Shown piece after piece: positions 37,526-51,402 of a DNA stretch of 64,000 nt; the stretch's first letter is position 1; the number at the start of each line of letters is the position of its first letter. Source of the DNA: Tretioscincus oriximinensis (taxonomy: Eukaryota; Chordata; Lepidosauria; Squamata; Gymnophthalmidae); the NCBI GenBank assembly GCA_022410635.1, contig JAJVDF010000594.1, positions 575,786-639,785 of the forward strand, given 5' to 3'. Under the pieces are notes generated by a model that had not been told where the DNA came from, ran no database searches, and was given only the letters and a program-made list of their open reading frames with translations. The position numbers were made by a program, and so were the translations under genes.

Positions 37526-38868
37526 TACATACATGATTATTTGGTGCTATATATATTTGAAATCTCATAAGATTTTCCTTTGTGTAATGCAATCTGCTGC
37601 ATTCGTTTCTTCATGAAATCTCCCTTTCCATAGTTCAGTTTCTGAGTAGGCAATTCTAGTCCCACCCATCAGAATCAATTTTCTGTAACAAGCTTTTCCG
37701 CTGGAAGTATCATGATAATTTGCTCACAGCTGCCAGGAGACTAAGCAGGGTGGTTGTTGTAGGATGGGAATGCCTTAGAAAAAGTAATATTTTCAGAGCT
37801 ATGAAGAAAAAGTGTTAAAATGGGCCATTTTAGTGTTGCTGTCATACTATGGATAGCAGCACAAGTGTGACAAGAAAGCCATTATGATGCTACAGTGGCT
37901 TCCAGAAATGTTGTCTGGATGTGGCCAGAGGGTGTATTATCCTGAAATAGTCTACTAATTGTAAAACACACTTGAGGCACAGCTGAAATTTACCACCTAA
38001 GATAATTTAAGTTTATACAATCTTGGAATCATAATGAAATACCACTCAAAGTCTGTCGTTGGCAAACAGTAAATTTAAAAAAATAATCAGCAAAAAGAAA
38101 AAGCTCATGCATAAGAAAAATATGTTTTTTCTTGTGTAATTTCAGCTAAAGAGTAATTAAGTGGTTCCTTTAATTTGGAAGTGTAGTCTTGGGATTTTAT
38201 AGCAACTCCTGTATAAATATTGTTAGGCATGCACCTGCCATTTACATTTCTGTCCTTATGTAACTTAGCTTTTTTAACAGGGGGATGGTGTCATGAGTAT
38301 TGAGGCCAGCAATACTAAGAACAAAATAGTTTACTGGCCAGATGAATTACACAAGGTTTCCTGAATGACATGTGACTTGTGGTGATTTTTAATTTTCATT
38401 ATTATATTTGATTGAGTGATTTATCTTCAATGCAAACTGATTATGGTTTTAATATTTTTTTCAGATATCATTGTATCACCCAGATATATTAGAATATAGG
38501 CTGGCTTAGAAATCTAAATAAACAGAATAGATAAGAATAGATGACCTTGACATTCATTGAACTGTCTTCATTTATTTGAGTGTTGACCAACATGATTAGT
38601 AATTTCCCCAACAATAATGCTAAGGATCTGACACGTAGGAAGAGTTTGTATCTCAATTTTTTTTTTTGGGGGGGGGTATAATTATTAAAATCAGATGTTG
38701 GGAAACTGAACCCAAGCTCCATCTCTATAATCAATTGGGGCATCTTGGATCTGCCTCTTTTAAAGAGGCAATTTCTTTATTATGGTTTTAATATAGCAAA
38801 TAATGAAGGTCAAGCCTACCAAGGCTCATCATGTAAATCTCAATAGTTACACAAAGCAACATTTATGC

Positions 38869-39345
38869 TGTCATGCCCCCCAGAGACTTCTATTATTTTC
38901 TTTTATTCTATTTAGTTACCCGCATAGTTTAATGGGACTTAGTTGCTTTTGTATAGTTATTTTGGGAGGGAACTTTATTTAGATCCTTTCCCTTTAAGAA
39001 ATCTAGTGGGAGGTCCTAGGGTTTAAATTATATTTACTCCCCTTCTTAGTTGGTTTCAGTTTGGGTGTTGCAAAGCTTGGAGGTAGCATGCTTCAGATGA
39101 CAAAAAGGTTAACGCAAAGCAAATCTAAGAAGATGTGACAAGCAAGATAAAGAGGTTCAAAAGCTTAAAGAAAGGGACTATAAGAACAAAAGCAAGTATT
39201 AGTCTTGGGAGGAGTTAGTTTTCAAACCTTTATTTGTATTTTAAAATAAACCTTTTTTATTTGAACCGTGTTTGCAAGAGTTTCACCTTCTGTCCTCATC
39301 AAGGAAATAGCATCCAAATGTAGATCCAGCTTGGGGGACAGAACA
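38869..39345. mobile_element. Probable solo LTR
   Basis: It begins TGTCATGCCCCCCAGAG and ends GGGGGACAGAACA, so it has TG...CA ends. Flanks are TATGC on the left and TATAC on the right, a 5-bp target duplication with one change. An AATAAA signal lies near 39243-39250, as expected for an LTR of 477 bp. No internal retroviral genes are present. Confidence 0.55.
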
Positions 39346-40000
39346 TATACCAACTAAATAATTGGACCAAATCCAACCCCTTCCCCTTCTCCTGAGCTTC
39401 CCTTTACTGTCTATGTACTATGTGATCATAAAGTGTTTTCCCCTTTACATCAAAATATCAGTAAAATAACCTGTCCTTGGAATTAAACCTTGTCTATTCT
39501 GTGTTCTGGGCATAGATAGATAGCTAGATCTTCCCATACTTTACCTGTTATTCTTCCACAACATAGGTTTCTTTTGTATTCTTATATGTTCCAAATCCAT
39601 GCACAGGTCTCATATAAACTCTTCCCCTTGCCCTGGATTACCTTCTTTTCTTTTTCTATCTCTCATATCTGTCAAAAATGTTTTATTGCTTCCCCTGCTC
39701 TGACCTCTGGAGCCTCTTGGTCAAAGAAGCAGTTTCAACTCAGCTGCTTCACTTACAGGAGAAGCAACTTCTACAATGTAGTTGGAACTTCTGCCCCTCT
39801 GTCCCACAGAACTGAGCCTATTTAAATCTTAAACCTTTTGGATCAGCCTTGACCATACTTGATTAAACTACGATTAGCACAAACCACAGAAAAGACAGAC
39901 AAGAAAGAAGAACATAACCGTTTGCAGATTTCAAAACTGTGAATGACCCATTAGTATTCAACAAGTCCATATATCACAGGGACCCCCAATTTCATAACTA

Positions 40001-40222
<222 letters not shown>

Positions 40223-41769
40223 TTAATAATTTATAAGTAAGTAAGCAAACAAGCATGCGGATAAGCAGTAGGTGAAAATGTAACATCTACTCCATTTTTT
40301 GTATAATAACAAATTTCATTATAAAACAAATGGAATAGATGTTACATCTTTCATTTTTACTAACTATGGGGAAGGATGAGGAACTAATCAAGTCAGAGAA
40401 GTTCCTATCTGTGGTTCTTGGAAATCTCTTTCCAAAGAACTTCCCATTTTTGTCATTTCGTTGGGTGTTGCTCACATGCCAAAGGAAATTTTGTTTTCAA
40501 GAATGTTAGGATTGCCCAAAACTGGCGTATTATAAGCATTCTTTATATGAGCCATAATCATTTACTTTGTGGGAAGGGAGTATTTTTCATTCTCTCCAAC
40601 TTCCTTAAGAAACCTATTTCCAGACATGAAGTTGTCATAGTATTTTTAGAATTTTGGGAGACAATTAGCAAATTCTTGACACATTCTATAGAGGAGCCTT
40701 GCTCACTGCGGGTATTACTCATGGATATACCGTATATTATTTTGGAATGGAGGCCTGTCACCTGCATCTTAGTGCAATTGTGGCAGGCCCTTGAGCATGC
40801 AGACGACAGGTTTCCAATTCGAGATACAGTATATCCTGGTGTGGACAAGACCAGAGTCTGTTTCTTTCATCTGTCCAATTAACATTACAAGGATGGCAGT
40901 CTCTTTCACTCTACGAGTTATATTTATTAGAAAAATTGATAACCTCCCTGTCCCCAGCTTTTCTATTTAACTGAAGGCTGAAAAAAGGCATTAAAAACTG
41001 GTGATATCATGTGAATCAGGGTGATTTGATAATCCTATGAATTGTGAAACTTTATACTTTCATACACTTAATAGAATTAGGCCAGACACAGACATACTTA
41101 CATATGGATAATAATTGGAGATGTTCATGAGCCTAAAAATGGTAGTTCAGTTCACTTGGATCGTGGTCACACAATCCTTAAGAAATCTTAATGGTATTTA
41201 ATGGTATTCAGAATGTAGATAGTACTACCTTTGCTGCCATTGCTATCCCAGACCCTTAGGCACAGTATGTGCTCCTGGCTTTGGGGGAGCAGTGGGGATA
41301 AATGGGGCTAGGCCTCGTGGGTGTGGGAGTTCGTTTGAGCAAGGGAAACCACTAGCAAAAGGAGGAGAGCTGAAATTGTCCCATTAGCAGTGCCCCCTTG
41401 CACTCCTGGGCCTTCTGTTGCTTCCTTGGTTGTGGAATAAGAGTGGTAGGGCTGGGAGTTCCTACAAGATTAGTTTTCATGGGTGCCGAGTGCCATGGAA
41501 GGCTGCCAGTAGGGCTATCAGGGCTGGGGGGCTGTCAGGAGTGGGGGACAAAGGGAGATATGAGAGAGCACTACTAATAGGATCAAATTTTGGCTGCTCT
41601 GGCACATGAAGTTATGAAGATGGACACCAGCATTCATGAGATGAGATCGCTGAGATGCCCTAGCACTAGTTAAGGCAGCTGGCTGAACTGGCTCCTCCTG
41701 CATCAATGTCTTTCCATGATGTCTTTTGTGTTGCATTATATTTGTATTTCAGAGAAGTTAGTTTTAGAA

Positions 41770-41812
41770 AGTCCAGCAAGAAAGTTTGTAGCACTTATAA
41801 ACTAACAAGAGG
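41770..41812 (+). repeat. Fragment of the foldback repeat family
   Basis: AGTCCAGCAAGAAAGTTTGT and AGCACTTATAAACTAACAAG match the outer part of the left arm at 52684. No inverted partner is nearby. Confidence 0.55.
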
Positions 41813-42344
41813 AAGGCATAATATTTTATTATATTTATAAAATGCTTTGAAATAAAAGTCTCAGCTTCACCTAATAATTCATCTGGGACAGGCTGTTTTG
41901 TTTTGTTTTTCTGACCAATGAGAGAGTCTTAAGCATGTAAGCATCATCTTTGTTTTTTCAGATTTGCACTCTGTACACTGATAGCGTTACATAAATTATC
42001 GAAATGAATGAAACCTTATTCTGGCAATGTTTGAATCGCAAAGGAAACTAAATGCATAGTGATGGATTGGTGGTGGTGGTGGTGGCAGCAATAAACTGAA
42101 TGAAAAAGGGAGGCATTTTGTTCACGAGCTGCTTTTCCTTGGAAAAAAACAGATGAGAAAAACAGGTATTGCCTTTGGATTTTGCCCTGACACCTGATGC
42201 TTCAGTGGAGGCAGTGGCCAGAGCACCTACTTCAAAATACAACTGGTTTGTAAGGTAACAGCCCTTTCTGGATAAAAGCAACCTAGCCACAACAATCCAT
42301 TTAATGGCAATTTCCATGTTGGGCTATTGAACTGCTCTTTGTTG

Positions 42345-42545
42345 GGCTGCCCTAGAAAATGGTTCAGAAGCTGCAGCTGGTATAGAATACAGCTGCTAGA
42401 CTGCTAACTGGTATTGCTTCTTAGATAGACAATGGTGGTCATAAAAGAACTGCACTGATTACCTATTTGCTACAGAACCTAGTTATAGGTATCAGCATTA
42501 ACCTATAAAATCTTTAACATATAAAGCCTCCTCCCATATGTCTTC
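42345..42545 (+). mobile_element. L2-like LINE ORF2 fragment
   Basis: The plus strand keeps traces of the L2-type LQL-QNTAARLLTG and HWLPI...YKAL segments (GCTGCTAGACTGCTAACTGG, CTGATTACCTATTTGCTACA, ATAAAGCCTCCTCCCATATG). It is badly decayed. Confidence 0.55.
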
Positions 42546-43466
42546 TTATGCCCAAAGATATTCCAGTATGCATTGGCCAGATCTGGACTGGAGGGGGATT
42601 GAGCCTCAGAAGGGGAGGAAACCCCTCAGGAGACACAGCAGGGGTTGTCCCCAGAGGCTTAACTGTCAGGTGAAGAGCAGGAAGAAAGTCCCAGGCTTGA
42701 TAGTGTTAAGGAGTTACTAGCAGCAGGTGAGGCTGAGACGTTTGCAGCGTCTGGTGTGTGTACCCAGCTCGTGTGTGACTTTGGACCGTATGAGATTGTT
42801 TGGCTCTTCTCCTAGCCTTGATTTCGGACTGCTTGATTGTTCTCTCTTCTTTCCCCCCTAGAGCCTCAGTGTTTGTAGGTTCCTTCTGGGGTGGACTTCT
42901 GTTCATCTCTCAAGGAGGAATCCAAGCATGGTTACATCTGCTCCCCCATGCCAGGCTTGCGCTCTGCCTAGGCAAATACAGGCAGAGGAATCTGTGGCCT
43001 TGCTTTCCCCCCTGTCTGGGTGAAGTCACTATGCAACAGGCAAGGAGCACAAACTCTCTGCCCATGATTTACAACAAAGTAAAGTCTTTGGGGTGTATAT
43101 AGTTCTATCATGCCCTATATCCAAAGCTGTCAGGGTGGGTCATAATAAAATCACTATGAAATAGATACAACAGACTCCTTTCAGCTAGTCTGATTTACCT
43201 GTTTTTATAGTGATTTAATTAGGAGACATTTGGATTTTGGACAGAATAGAACTATACGTCAGCCACACATAAGACATTGGGCCTTGTTTTTATTTTCTTC
43301 TCCTTAACATTAAAGTTATACTAACCCCTAGATTAGTTGGAAGAAGCAGGAAATAAAAATCATACTGATTAAAGGCTCTCCTGTAAGCAGACAATTTGCA
43401 TAATTTGCTGTGCAACCTGTTGCTTAACTTTTTGCCTTTATGAAATAAATCCCCTTTATATTGTCT

Positions 43467-44008
43467 TAAGAACATAATGGGGGTGAATCGAGGCAGAGCC
43501 CATCTAGTCCAGCATTTTGTCTCACACAGAGACCCACCAATTGGGCAGTCTGGAACAGAGGAAAGCAAAATATGCACCTGTTCATGACTCCCTGGAAATG
43601 GTATTTCAGAAATACTGCCTGTTGCTCCATCTCAGAGGCAGCATCAAGACATCCAGCCTAGTAGCTGTTTATACCCTTGGTGACCATGAACTTGTCTAGT
43701 CCTCTCTGAAGGCTATCCAGGCTGTTAGCTATCACCACCACTTCTGGAAGTGAATTCCACAAGCCGATGATCCTCTGGGTGAAAAAATACTTTCCTTTCT
43801 CTGTCCTCACACTTCTGCCCATCAGTTCCAAGGAATGCCCCCTGGTCCTAGTGGTGTGTGATAGAGGAAATATTTTTTCTCTATTCACCTTATCCATCCC
43901 ATGCAGGATTTTATACACTTCATTTAGATCAACTCTCAAATGCTGTCTTTTGAGGCTGAAGAGGCCCAGGCATTGCAGCCTGATTTCATAAAAGTGGTGC
44001 TCCATACT
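43467..44008 (-). mobile_element. CR1-like LINE 3' fragment with ORF2 C-terminus
   Basis: On the minus strand an open stretch (43658-44005) reads LNEVYKILHGMDKVNREKIF, then YFFTQRIIGLWNSLPEVVVI, the end of CR1 ORF2. The 3' UTR and an ATGTTCTTA-type end follow near 43467. Confidence 0.88.
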
Positions 44009-45043
44009 TCTAAGCCACTGGCAATCCTTGGTATTTTCCAGTATAATTCTTTGATGATTCAGTAAAGCAAAAGTAATTGCCAGGAATAAATAGAAAGGAG
44101 ACTATCTATTTCTATTCCTTTAAAAATAAATCTGCAGTAACCAAAGCACATCTTAGCATCAACAGCAGCAGCAGCAGATGGCGGATCCAGAGAGGCTGAG
44201 ACTACAGCTCTCACAGCAAGGGAAAGATTCATCTACACATCCCTTGCTTATTCCACAATAAAACGTGGATATTCTGGAATAAAACACTCCACATAATGCT
44301 TGATTGTGGAATATTCCAGTATAGTAGTGGAATAAATGTCATGTGTGGATGCAGCCTCTGTTGATCCTGCCCAATAATCCCTGTAGAACTGTCAGACATC
44401 CCCATTTAATTAAATACATAAGCACATTCATTGGAGCCATCTAGTGCAGCAGTCTGCACACACAGTGGCCAGCCAATTTCACTGCTTAAAAAAAAAAGGC
44501 CTGTAGGATGGATGAGAGCAGGTACCTTAAGCTGACCATCTATGTTTAATATATAGACTATGTCACAAATGTCTTAAGATCTTCCTCATCTTGGTGATTC
44601 TTTTGCTTTGTTATTCGGTTCAGTTGCTAATTGGACACATGATTCTTGTTTGTACACATGTCTAGCTTGTAATTGCAGAAACGTAAATAGTTGTTAACAT
44701 TTGCTGGTTATAATATTGTGGCAGATGTCATTATCAATGCTGCCAGATTTGACTATGTAAAGGCTCTCCTCTCTCTCTCCCATTTGAGTCCATCCACTAA
44801 AATACTGGGGATGGAATAAGATAGGGTAAAAATTATAAAAACAACCAGCTTATTGTGTAATAAATGTTATTTAATGGAGTGCTGGTGCTCCGCTGTACTT
44901 GTAAGCTGCTAAGAGACAGCAGAGGTGGGTTTGCCTCTGATCTCAGACTGATAGGCTGCACTTATGTATTGACTAGCAAGTAAAGAGCAAGAGTGTGGCA
45001 AATAGGTTTTTATGGAAAGAAGGAGGATATGAAACGATGTGTT

Positions 45044-45293
45044 GAGAAGAAGAATCAGGTTTTTATACCCCGCTCTTTTCCAGAGNGGCTTACAGGATTA
45101 ATTTTTTCCCAAAGACTTACATCTTATTCTATCTTCCCCACCAGGTTAACGATAGAACTCATTTACCTAATTGAAATACAGATTACAAATTTGCATCTCT
45201 TTCAAATAGCTGAATTGGCTAGAGCCCAACACAGGGCTTCAAAACCCGATCTCCCAGATAAAAAACCGTCTCCTGAGTGACTGAGCCATTCAG
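45044..45293 (-). mobile_element. tRNA-derived SINE, TTC-tailed family (copy 8), diverged
   Basis: AGAAGAAGAATCAGG followed by TTTTATACCCCGCTCTTTTC, TCTATCTTCCCCACCAGGTT and ACTGAGCCATTCAGG. It is more diverged than the other copies, with an undetermined base at 45086. Confidence 0.8.
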
Positions 45294-46490
45294 GTTGTAA
45301 TCAAGGAAAGTATAGAGATCTTATAATTAGTAGTTGTACCTCAGATTGACAGGGTTTGCCTCACTTTTTAAAAAACGCATGCTTTAGCCATTCGCCCTCA
45401 CCTACCTTAAGCAATAACAACTGCTGTGACTCTTTGTATTAGCAATCGCGTCACATGACGAGCCCTGTCAGGCATTGCTGCGNTTGCGTGACTACAATCC
45501 TCAGCATTCTCTGCAAGCCTGTATACAATTCCCANGCAGTCTCTGCAAGTCAAGAGCCAATGAACTGCTAGTCTCGCCCTGAAATCCCATGCAATTAGCC
45601 ATGTTTATGTCCAAACATGCAGTTTCTTTTGGATATTATAAAATGTCTGCTCCTGAATCAGATAATATGTGGTGAGTAGTTGCTCTGCAGCAAAGAATGT
45701 TTATTGTGAATGCTGGACTTGTGTGACTTCATGGGGTGGACAGAAGGATGCAAATCCAGTTCTCTGTATATGGTGAGTGGGAATACATCTGCCCTAAATT
45801 ATCAGTCTTTCTGGTGATAGTGTAGTTCTGGATGACAGTGGATTATGTGTCAGAACATATTCTTTTTACATGAATAATTGCTGTACACTTATAAGCAGAG
45901 GCTGCCTTATGCAATAATGAAAACATTTTACGTACTTTAAGTATTAAACAAGAAAATGTGCATTTAACCCGGTTATTAAAATGAAAGATGTTTACATTGC
46001 ACTCAGATTAATGTGCAACCAGTGAAATTTTATAAACCAGTGAAAAACCCTGATATTCATTAAACAATATAATACTACAGAAAAATCTGCTTGATTTTGG
46101 CATTATATCTTGCCAGAAATGATTATGGTAATTCTGTACAGTTGTTTCAAACTACAGTATACTTTCCCTTGCTTAGATCTGTTATACTTGGCTAGGAGAA
46201 AATTATTTACTGAGTTTTGGCAATCCTGTTAAAGTTTTCTGTCTTGGAAGCCTGAGGGTCTGGTTGTGCTGAAGTGCACTTCAAAAGCTACATGAGCTCA
46301 ATTCTTGTAAGTAATTTTTGTGACAAATTGCATGGTGCTTCTGAAAAGATGTTGCAAAATATAAGAAAGATGGCAACAGATTCATCCAAAATTGGCCCAA
46401 ATGTCTCACTACAGTTTGCATAAATTCAATACAAAACACGTTTCATGCAACTCCACATCAAATTTCAAGGTGTAAAGACTTTGGGATTTT

Positions 46491-46590
46491 TATTTTATTT
46501 ATTTATTTACATTTTTATATTGCCTTATACCCGTAGGTCTCAGGGCGGTTAACAATAAAACCATAATTTTAACACATTAAAAACAGCCTG
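46491..46590 (-). mobile_element. L2-like LINE 3' end
   Basis: The ATTTATTTATTTACATTTTT start followed by ACCCGTAGGTCTCAGGGCGG and TTAACAATAAAACC. It matches the fragment at 8095-8535 in the same orientation. Confidence 0.75.
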
Positions 46591-49500
46591 CACTGGAAAG
46601 ACATAATCTGAACCAAGGAGTCTGATTCCGATCCAAGCCAGGCATGGTCTGCAACATTAACATAGTCATGACAAAGATGGTACAGACCAGTTTGTACACT
46701 GGCCTGGAGAATTGAACAAATAATTTATGGTTTTCTTTCTGTTGACATAACCCTGTTCCAACTGACATAGGCTCTAATACACACGTACTTTTAACCCACC
46801 TTCAATTATGAAGAATGAGCTCAATCTATGTTCCCTTTCGTCCAGAAAAAAATGGCATTAAGTTCATTCTTCAGGACTGTTGATGGATTAAAAGCACATT
46901 TGTGACCAGAGCTCACTTTTATAACTGCAAACCATTTATACATTGTGTTTTTTTCTATAATTTGTTACCAGCTGTTCAAGATGTAATTATTTTTAAAGTT
47001 ATTTAATATAACCCAATGTTTGCAGATAATATGTGTCTGCAGTGTTGTTCTGATATGTATTTTTAATCCTGTCCTGAAGAACTGGAGTAAAGCAGGAACC
47101 CTCCCATCCCCGGTTTAGTTCTTTATGACTGAGGTCTTCAAAAAATTCTGACTTGCAAATGGATTGTAACTACAAAGTGTGAAAGACAGTACGATATGGA
47201 TGAGCCCTTAGTGTTTATTTAAAAGGCAGGTCTGATCAGCAAGGAAACTATTTGGAACTAAATGTATTTATTCACATCAAAATGATTAATTTATTGCTAG
47301 GTGCAAATTTAATTAAAAATAAATGAAATATCAATAAATAAGTGTATTTAAATCATAAGCTGTAGAGATTGTGACTGAAGCTCTCAACTGCAATTTCTGT
47401 AGTCTTGGTTACACATTTGCTTTTAAATCCTTGTTCAGTCCTGAAGAATGAGTTTAATCTGCATTTTTCTGGACCAAAAAAGCAAAAAGGTGGATTTTTT
47501 TCCCCAGGGTTGGTGATGGTTTAAAGACAGGTTTGTAACGAAGATCTATGTGTTTTTGATGCTTTTTCTTATTTAATTCTAATACATGAGAGGAAAGAAT
47601 ATTCTGTATCAAAAAAACAACAAAGCTGATGATTTTAATTTGCTTTAATATCGTTGATTTCAACAGCTGCGTCTATCAGGATATTGCAGGTCAAAACAGC
47701 AATTACGGTATATAAGGGCGCTTAATCTGACATTTTCCCATGACATCAACTATAAGAGCAATTAGTTTTTAGCATCTATGAAATGAAGCGGCAGTCTTCT
47801 ATAAAAGCAAAAGAACACCAGAATCACCTTGGATCAAACCNGAGTTCACCTTGTGCAATATTTTGAGTCTAATAGGACTCTAGATTATTTCCAAGTGCTT
47901 TCTTGTTTTTATCATCTTCTATTCAGAGTTAAATAAAAAAATATTTTGCTAACAGCCACAGATATAAACTTCACAAAGGAATCTAATCCAACATTATGTT
48001 AAAGTCTTGGATAAAAATTGGACAATCTACCTTGCTGGAGATTCTGTTTTATTATACGGAATATAGCCATAGGAAAAACCTGTGTTGGCTAAATGTATGA
48101 CTCCCGCTAGTAGAAACACTTGAAATAGGCAATAACAACCCCATAAGAATCCCTGGGTAGCCACCAGCATGCCTTTAGCAAGACTCTACGTTGAAGGAAA
48201 ATCCTTTACATTAATTCAACGGAGCTGATTTTTCTTCCATCATGCCTCTAAGTTCTCAGGGTAGAGCAAAACTTTGGTGCTGCATTTATGTTTATGTCAT
48301 TGCAATTTAAGACTGATTTCCAAAATTGTAGATCCTCCAGATGGTCACTAGCTCCAACATGTGCAAATAATACTTTACTGTCACAATAGTTGTACCTTCA
48401 GGAACAGCTCCAGGATATGAGAGGGAGAGATTGAATAGCACTACTCAATATTGGACATTTGTTTGGATAATGTTTTAAATTTGTTTAAATTTAATTTGAT
48501 TTGATAAGGTTTAATGTTTTCAAATGCTTTAAAAGAGCCATTTCTGCTCTTCATGTAATAAAATGTATACTCATACCAACAATTTCTTCTATACATCTGG
48601 AGTCAGGTTATTTTATTTTGAACTTGCATAATATGGTTCATACAGAAGAAGTATTAATTTCTATGAAATTAACACAAGATTTCCTACACTTTAAGTGGGC
48701 CAACGTATTGCTTATAGTGTCATATTGTTTAAAAAAATATAGAAGGTTTTCATTTTGAGTTTGAAGATCAAGAGATAAATAACAAGGCTTCTAAGTAAGT
48801 ATTTGAAATTCAAGGACTCTGGAACTTATTGAACAGAGCATACAGGACAAATTGAACTGAAAATTTTGACAATCAGCAGGGCTGTGGTTTCATTCTAAGA
48901 CAGAAATCGCTTTTGAGATAATGCGTCATCTGAAAGAAGATAATATATACTAGGCTAAATTGCACTACAATCTTTTGACTGTGGAGTCTGCAGTGGATAA
49001 ATGATTTGCAGAATCTGATCTACAGTCAATTCTAAATTGTTTAATGAGTTACCACTAGATGACCACTAGATGATGTATAAGTTGAAAAAGTGTTATTCAC
49101 AATTATTTTAATAATAAAATTGAACAAANCAATAAAAATATTTTGTGAGCCTATCCCTCTTTCCAGTGTGACTTTTTAAAATTTGATTCCCTGTACCAAA
49201 CCTTTAAAGCTCATAGATCAATATGTTTATTTTACAAACTCCAGAAATGAGACTACCTGCAATATGAGAATGCAACAATAGATGTTAAATTAAGTCTTAT
49301 GGGGAAAAAAGTAATTATGCCCATTGCACTGTTGTTTTCATGCACTGCTTTTCAGGTCTCAATTCAATTGAATATTGGATTGGCAGATAATTGGCTAAGT
49401 ATTGGATATACCTTTTATATGCAAAAGAAGCACCCTGAATATCCAATTATTGTTGCTAGTGTCACTTGTGTAGATTTTCTGACTACGTGGACAAAATTGC

Positions 49501-49694
49501 TCCAGATATGGGGATATTTCACAGGGAGGAAGCAACATATTATCTTTGTTTTGAAACAAGTTTCACATTCACCATGAAGCAGATTTTGACTTTGTTATTT
49601 ATAATGTAAATAGGTATTTGTATCTATGCACAAACATACAAACTTTAGGTTTATTGATTGACTTTTAAAATGCTATGGGCAGGTTGATACTACA

Positions 49695-49740
49695 TGAGCA
49701 TAAGACCAAAACAAATGTCCCAGCTGGATCAGACAATTTT
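49695..49740 (-). mobile_element. CR1-like LINE 3' end, very short
   Basis: GAGCATAAGACCAAAACAAA and CCAGCTGGATCAGACAA resemble the inverted CR1 terminus (ATGTTCTT type preceded by CTGATCCAGC). About 45 bp remain. Confidence 0.5.
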
Positions 49741-50020
49741 ATTTAATGTAATCTAGATGATCAAGTGCACAGAAAGCCTATTTGTAGATCAAACTTTCTT
49801 TGGCTTCCTTTGTTTCTGCACAAGTGACTTTTAAAGTTGCCCAAGGTTTTGAGGTTGCCAGGCTTTTTTCTCCTTACTATTACTACCAGAAAATGTATAT
49901 AGCCAGTCCTTTCTAATGCTACTACAGCTGGATCCCCACAACTACATGAGGAGAATCCTGCAGAATCATGGTATGATAGCATGAAACAAAATTGTGAATG
50001 TACTCTTACTTATTTGGCTA

Positions 50021-50483
50021 TGTGATGGTTTGCTGTTTCTTTGTGATAAGGAGTTTGCTGTTTGATGATAGGTAACAGCTGGAGCAAAGGAACTAAAAGA
50101 AGAGAGAGAGAAAAAAGAAAGGTTTGATAGATTGGAGGCAAGAGAGTGTCATGAGAAAGTCTGCNGAGAAGTGGAATAGANGAGCTGCTGTGGATGGGAT
50201 GGAAGCCGGAACTGCATGAAGGACTGACAGGGTATGTCATTTATTGGCTAGACCCATCAACAGAGAAAGTGGAAGCTGAGCAAAGAAACCAAGCAGACTG
50301 TCTAAAGAGGTGTGGGAGCAGGGCTAATGGACTTTTAGATGTAAATATTGTATGGAGCACCAAGCAACGCCTGCACCGTCTAATGTAAATAAAGTCAATT
50401 GCACTCCATAAATCTGGATGGTCTATTCTCTTTTCCAACTGAGCATCTCACCAACTTTGGGAAATGTAAATGAACCCATGACA
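50021..50483 (+). mobile_element. Solo LTR with perfect 5-bp target duplication
   Basis: The element starts TGTGATGGTTTGCTG and ends AACCCATGACA, so the ends are short inverted repeats of TG...CA type. GGCTA is present immediately before (50016-50020) and after (50484-50488). An AATAAA signal at 50388-50393 sets the strand. At 463 bp with no internal genes, this is a solo LTR left by recombination of an LTR retrotransposon or endogenous retrovirus; the class was not determined. Confidence 0.85.
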
Positions 50484-51052
50484 GGCTACAAATGGATATT
50501 CTGGATTGAAGCAGTCCAGACAGTACTTTAATCTGGAATATCCAAATATATTAGTATAAGTAAGCAGCATCGGAATGAAGGTATGCTTATTCATGAAACA
50601 GAATTTTTGAGATAATCCACAGAATATGACACATGAAAGCCTTGTTCTTCACTATCTATATTTGGAATTCTAAAAACTAATGGTGGATTTATATGTTTTG
50701 GCCACTAAAACCTAAATTATGTGATATGTGTGTGTGGACTTAATAGCAGCAATAAAGGAAAGTGTAGTCTACCTCCCGAGACTTCAAGAGACCTTCCTGG
50801 TTTATGAGCCCTGAAGCTTAAGCTTACATTTCATAATAGATTCTTCCTACAGCTAAAGATCAGCCACACATTCTTATTTATTTTTTAGTTTAATGGGGAA
50901 ATTGTATGTTGATTTGATTCAAGCATTGAGTGTTATACAGATTACACTGAACCAGAATGAACAAATACTTTCACACAGGAAAAAACAAAACAAAAAAGGA
51001 AGTTTTGATTGGATTAGAAATTGTAAAGAAAGATAACAGATATTAGTATTTA

Positions 51053-51135
51053 CTTATTTATTTACATTTCCCTACCACTCTATACCGTAAGGTCTCATGT
51101 CAATTAACAATAAAAAATAGGTTAAAATATTAAAA
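51053..51135 (-). mobile_element. L2-like LINE 3' end, diverged
   Basis: The TTACTTATTTATTTACATTT start, then CTCTATACCGTAAGGTCTCA and TTAACAATAAAAAATAGGTT. Confidence 0.6.
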
Positions 51136-51402
51136 CAACAATATCCAATAGTAAGTAAGGAAGGGAGACACCAGCAATACCTGGTGTCTCCCAACTTCAA
51201 TAACTCTAAGTTGCAAAAACTTCATAAGACATTTTTATTTTGCCACAATTACTCTGCAGTGAACACTAGCTGGAGCTTTTTTTTAAATTCCAGTGAATCT
51301 AAAATAATATAGTGAAGCCATTTATGAACATGTTTTATAAGCACATAACTATCTGGTTTCAGCAATTTGAGTAGATATGCTCTCTGCTGCAGTAACGATG
51401 GT

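Noticed and set aside
40418..40882. 154-codon open frame, plus strand
   Set aside because: It is antisense to TRPM3, in intron sequence close to an exon, with no domain recognised and an overlapping frame on the minus strand.
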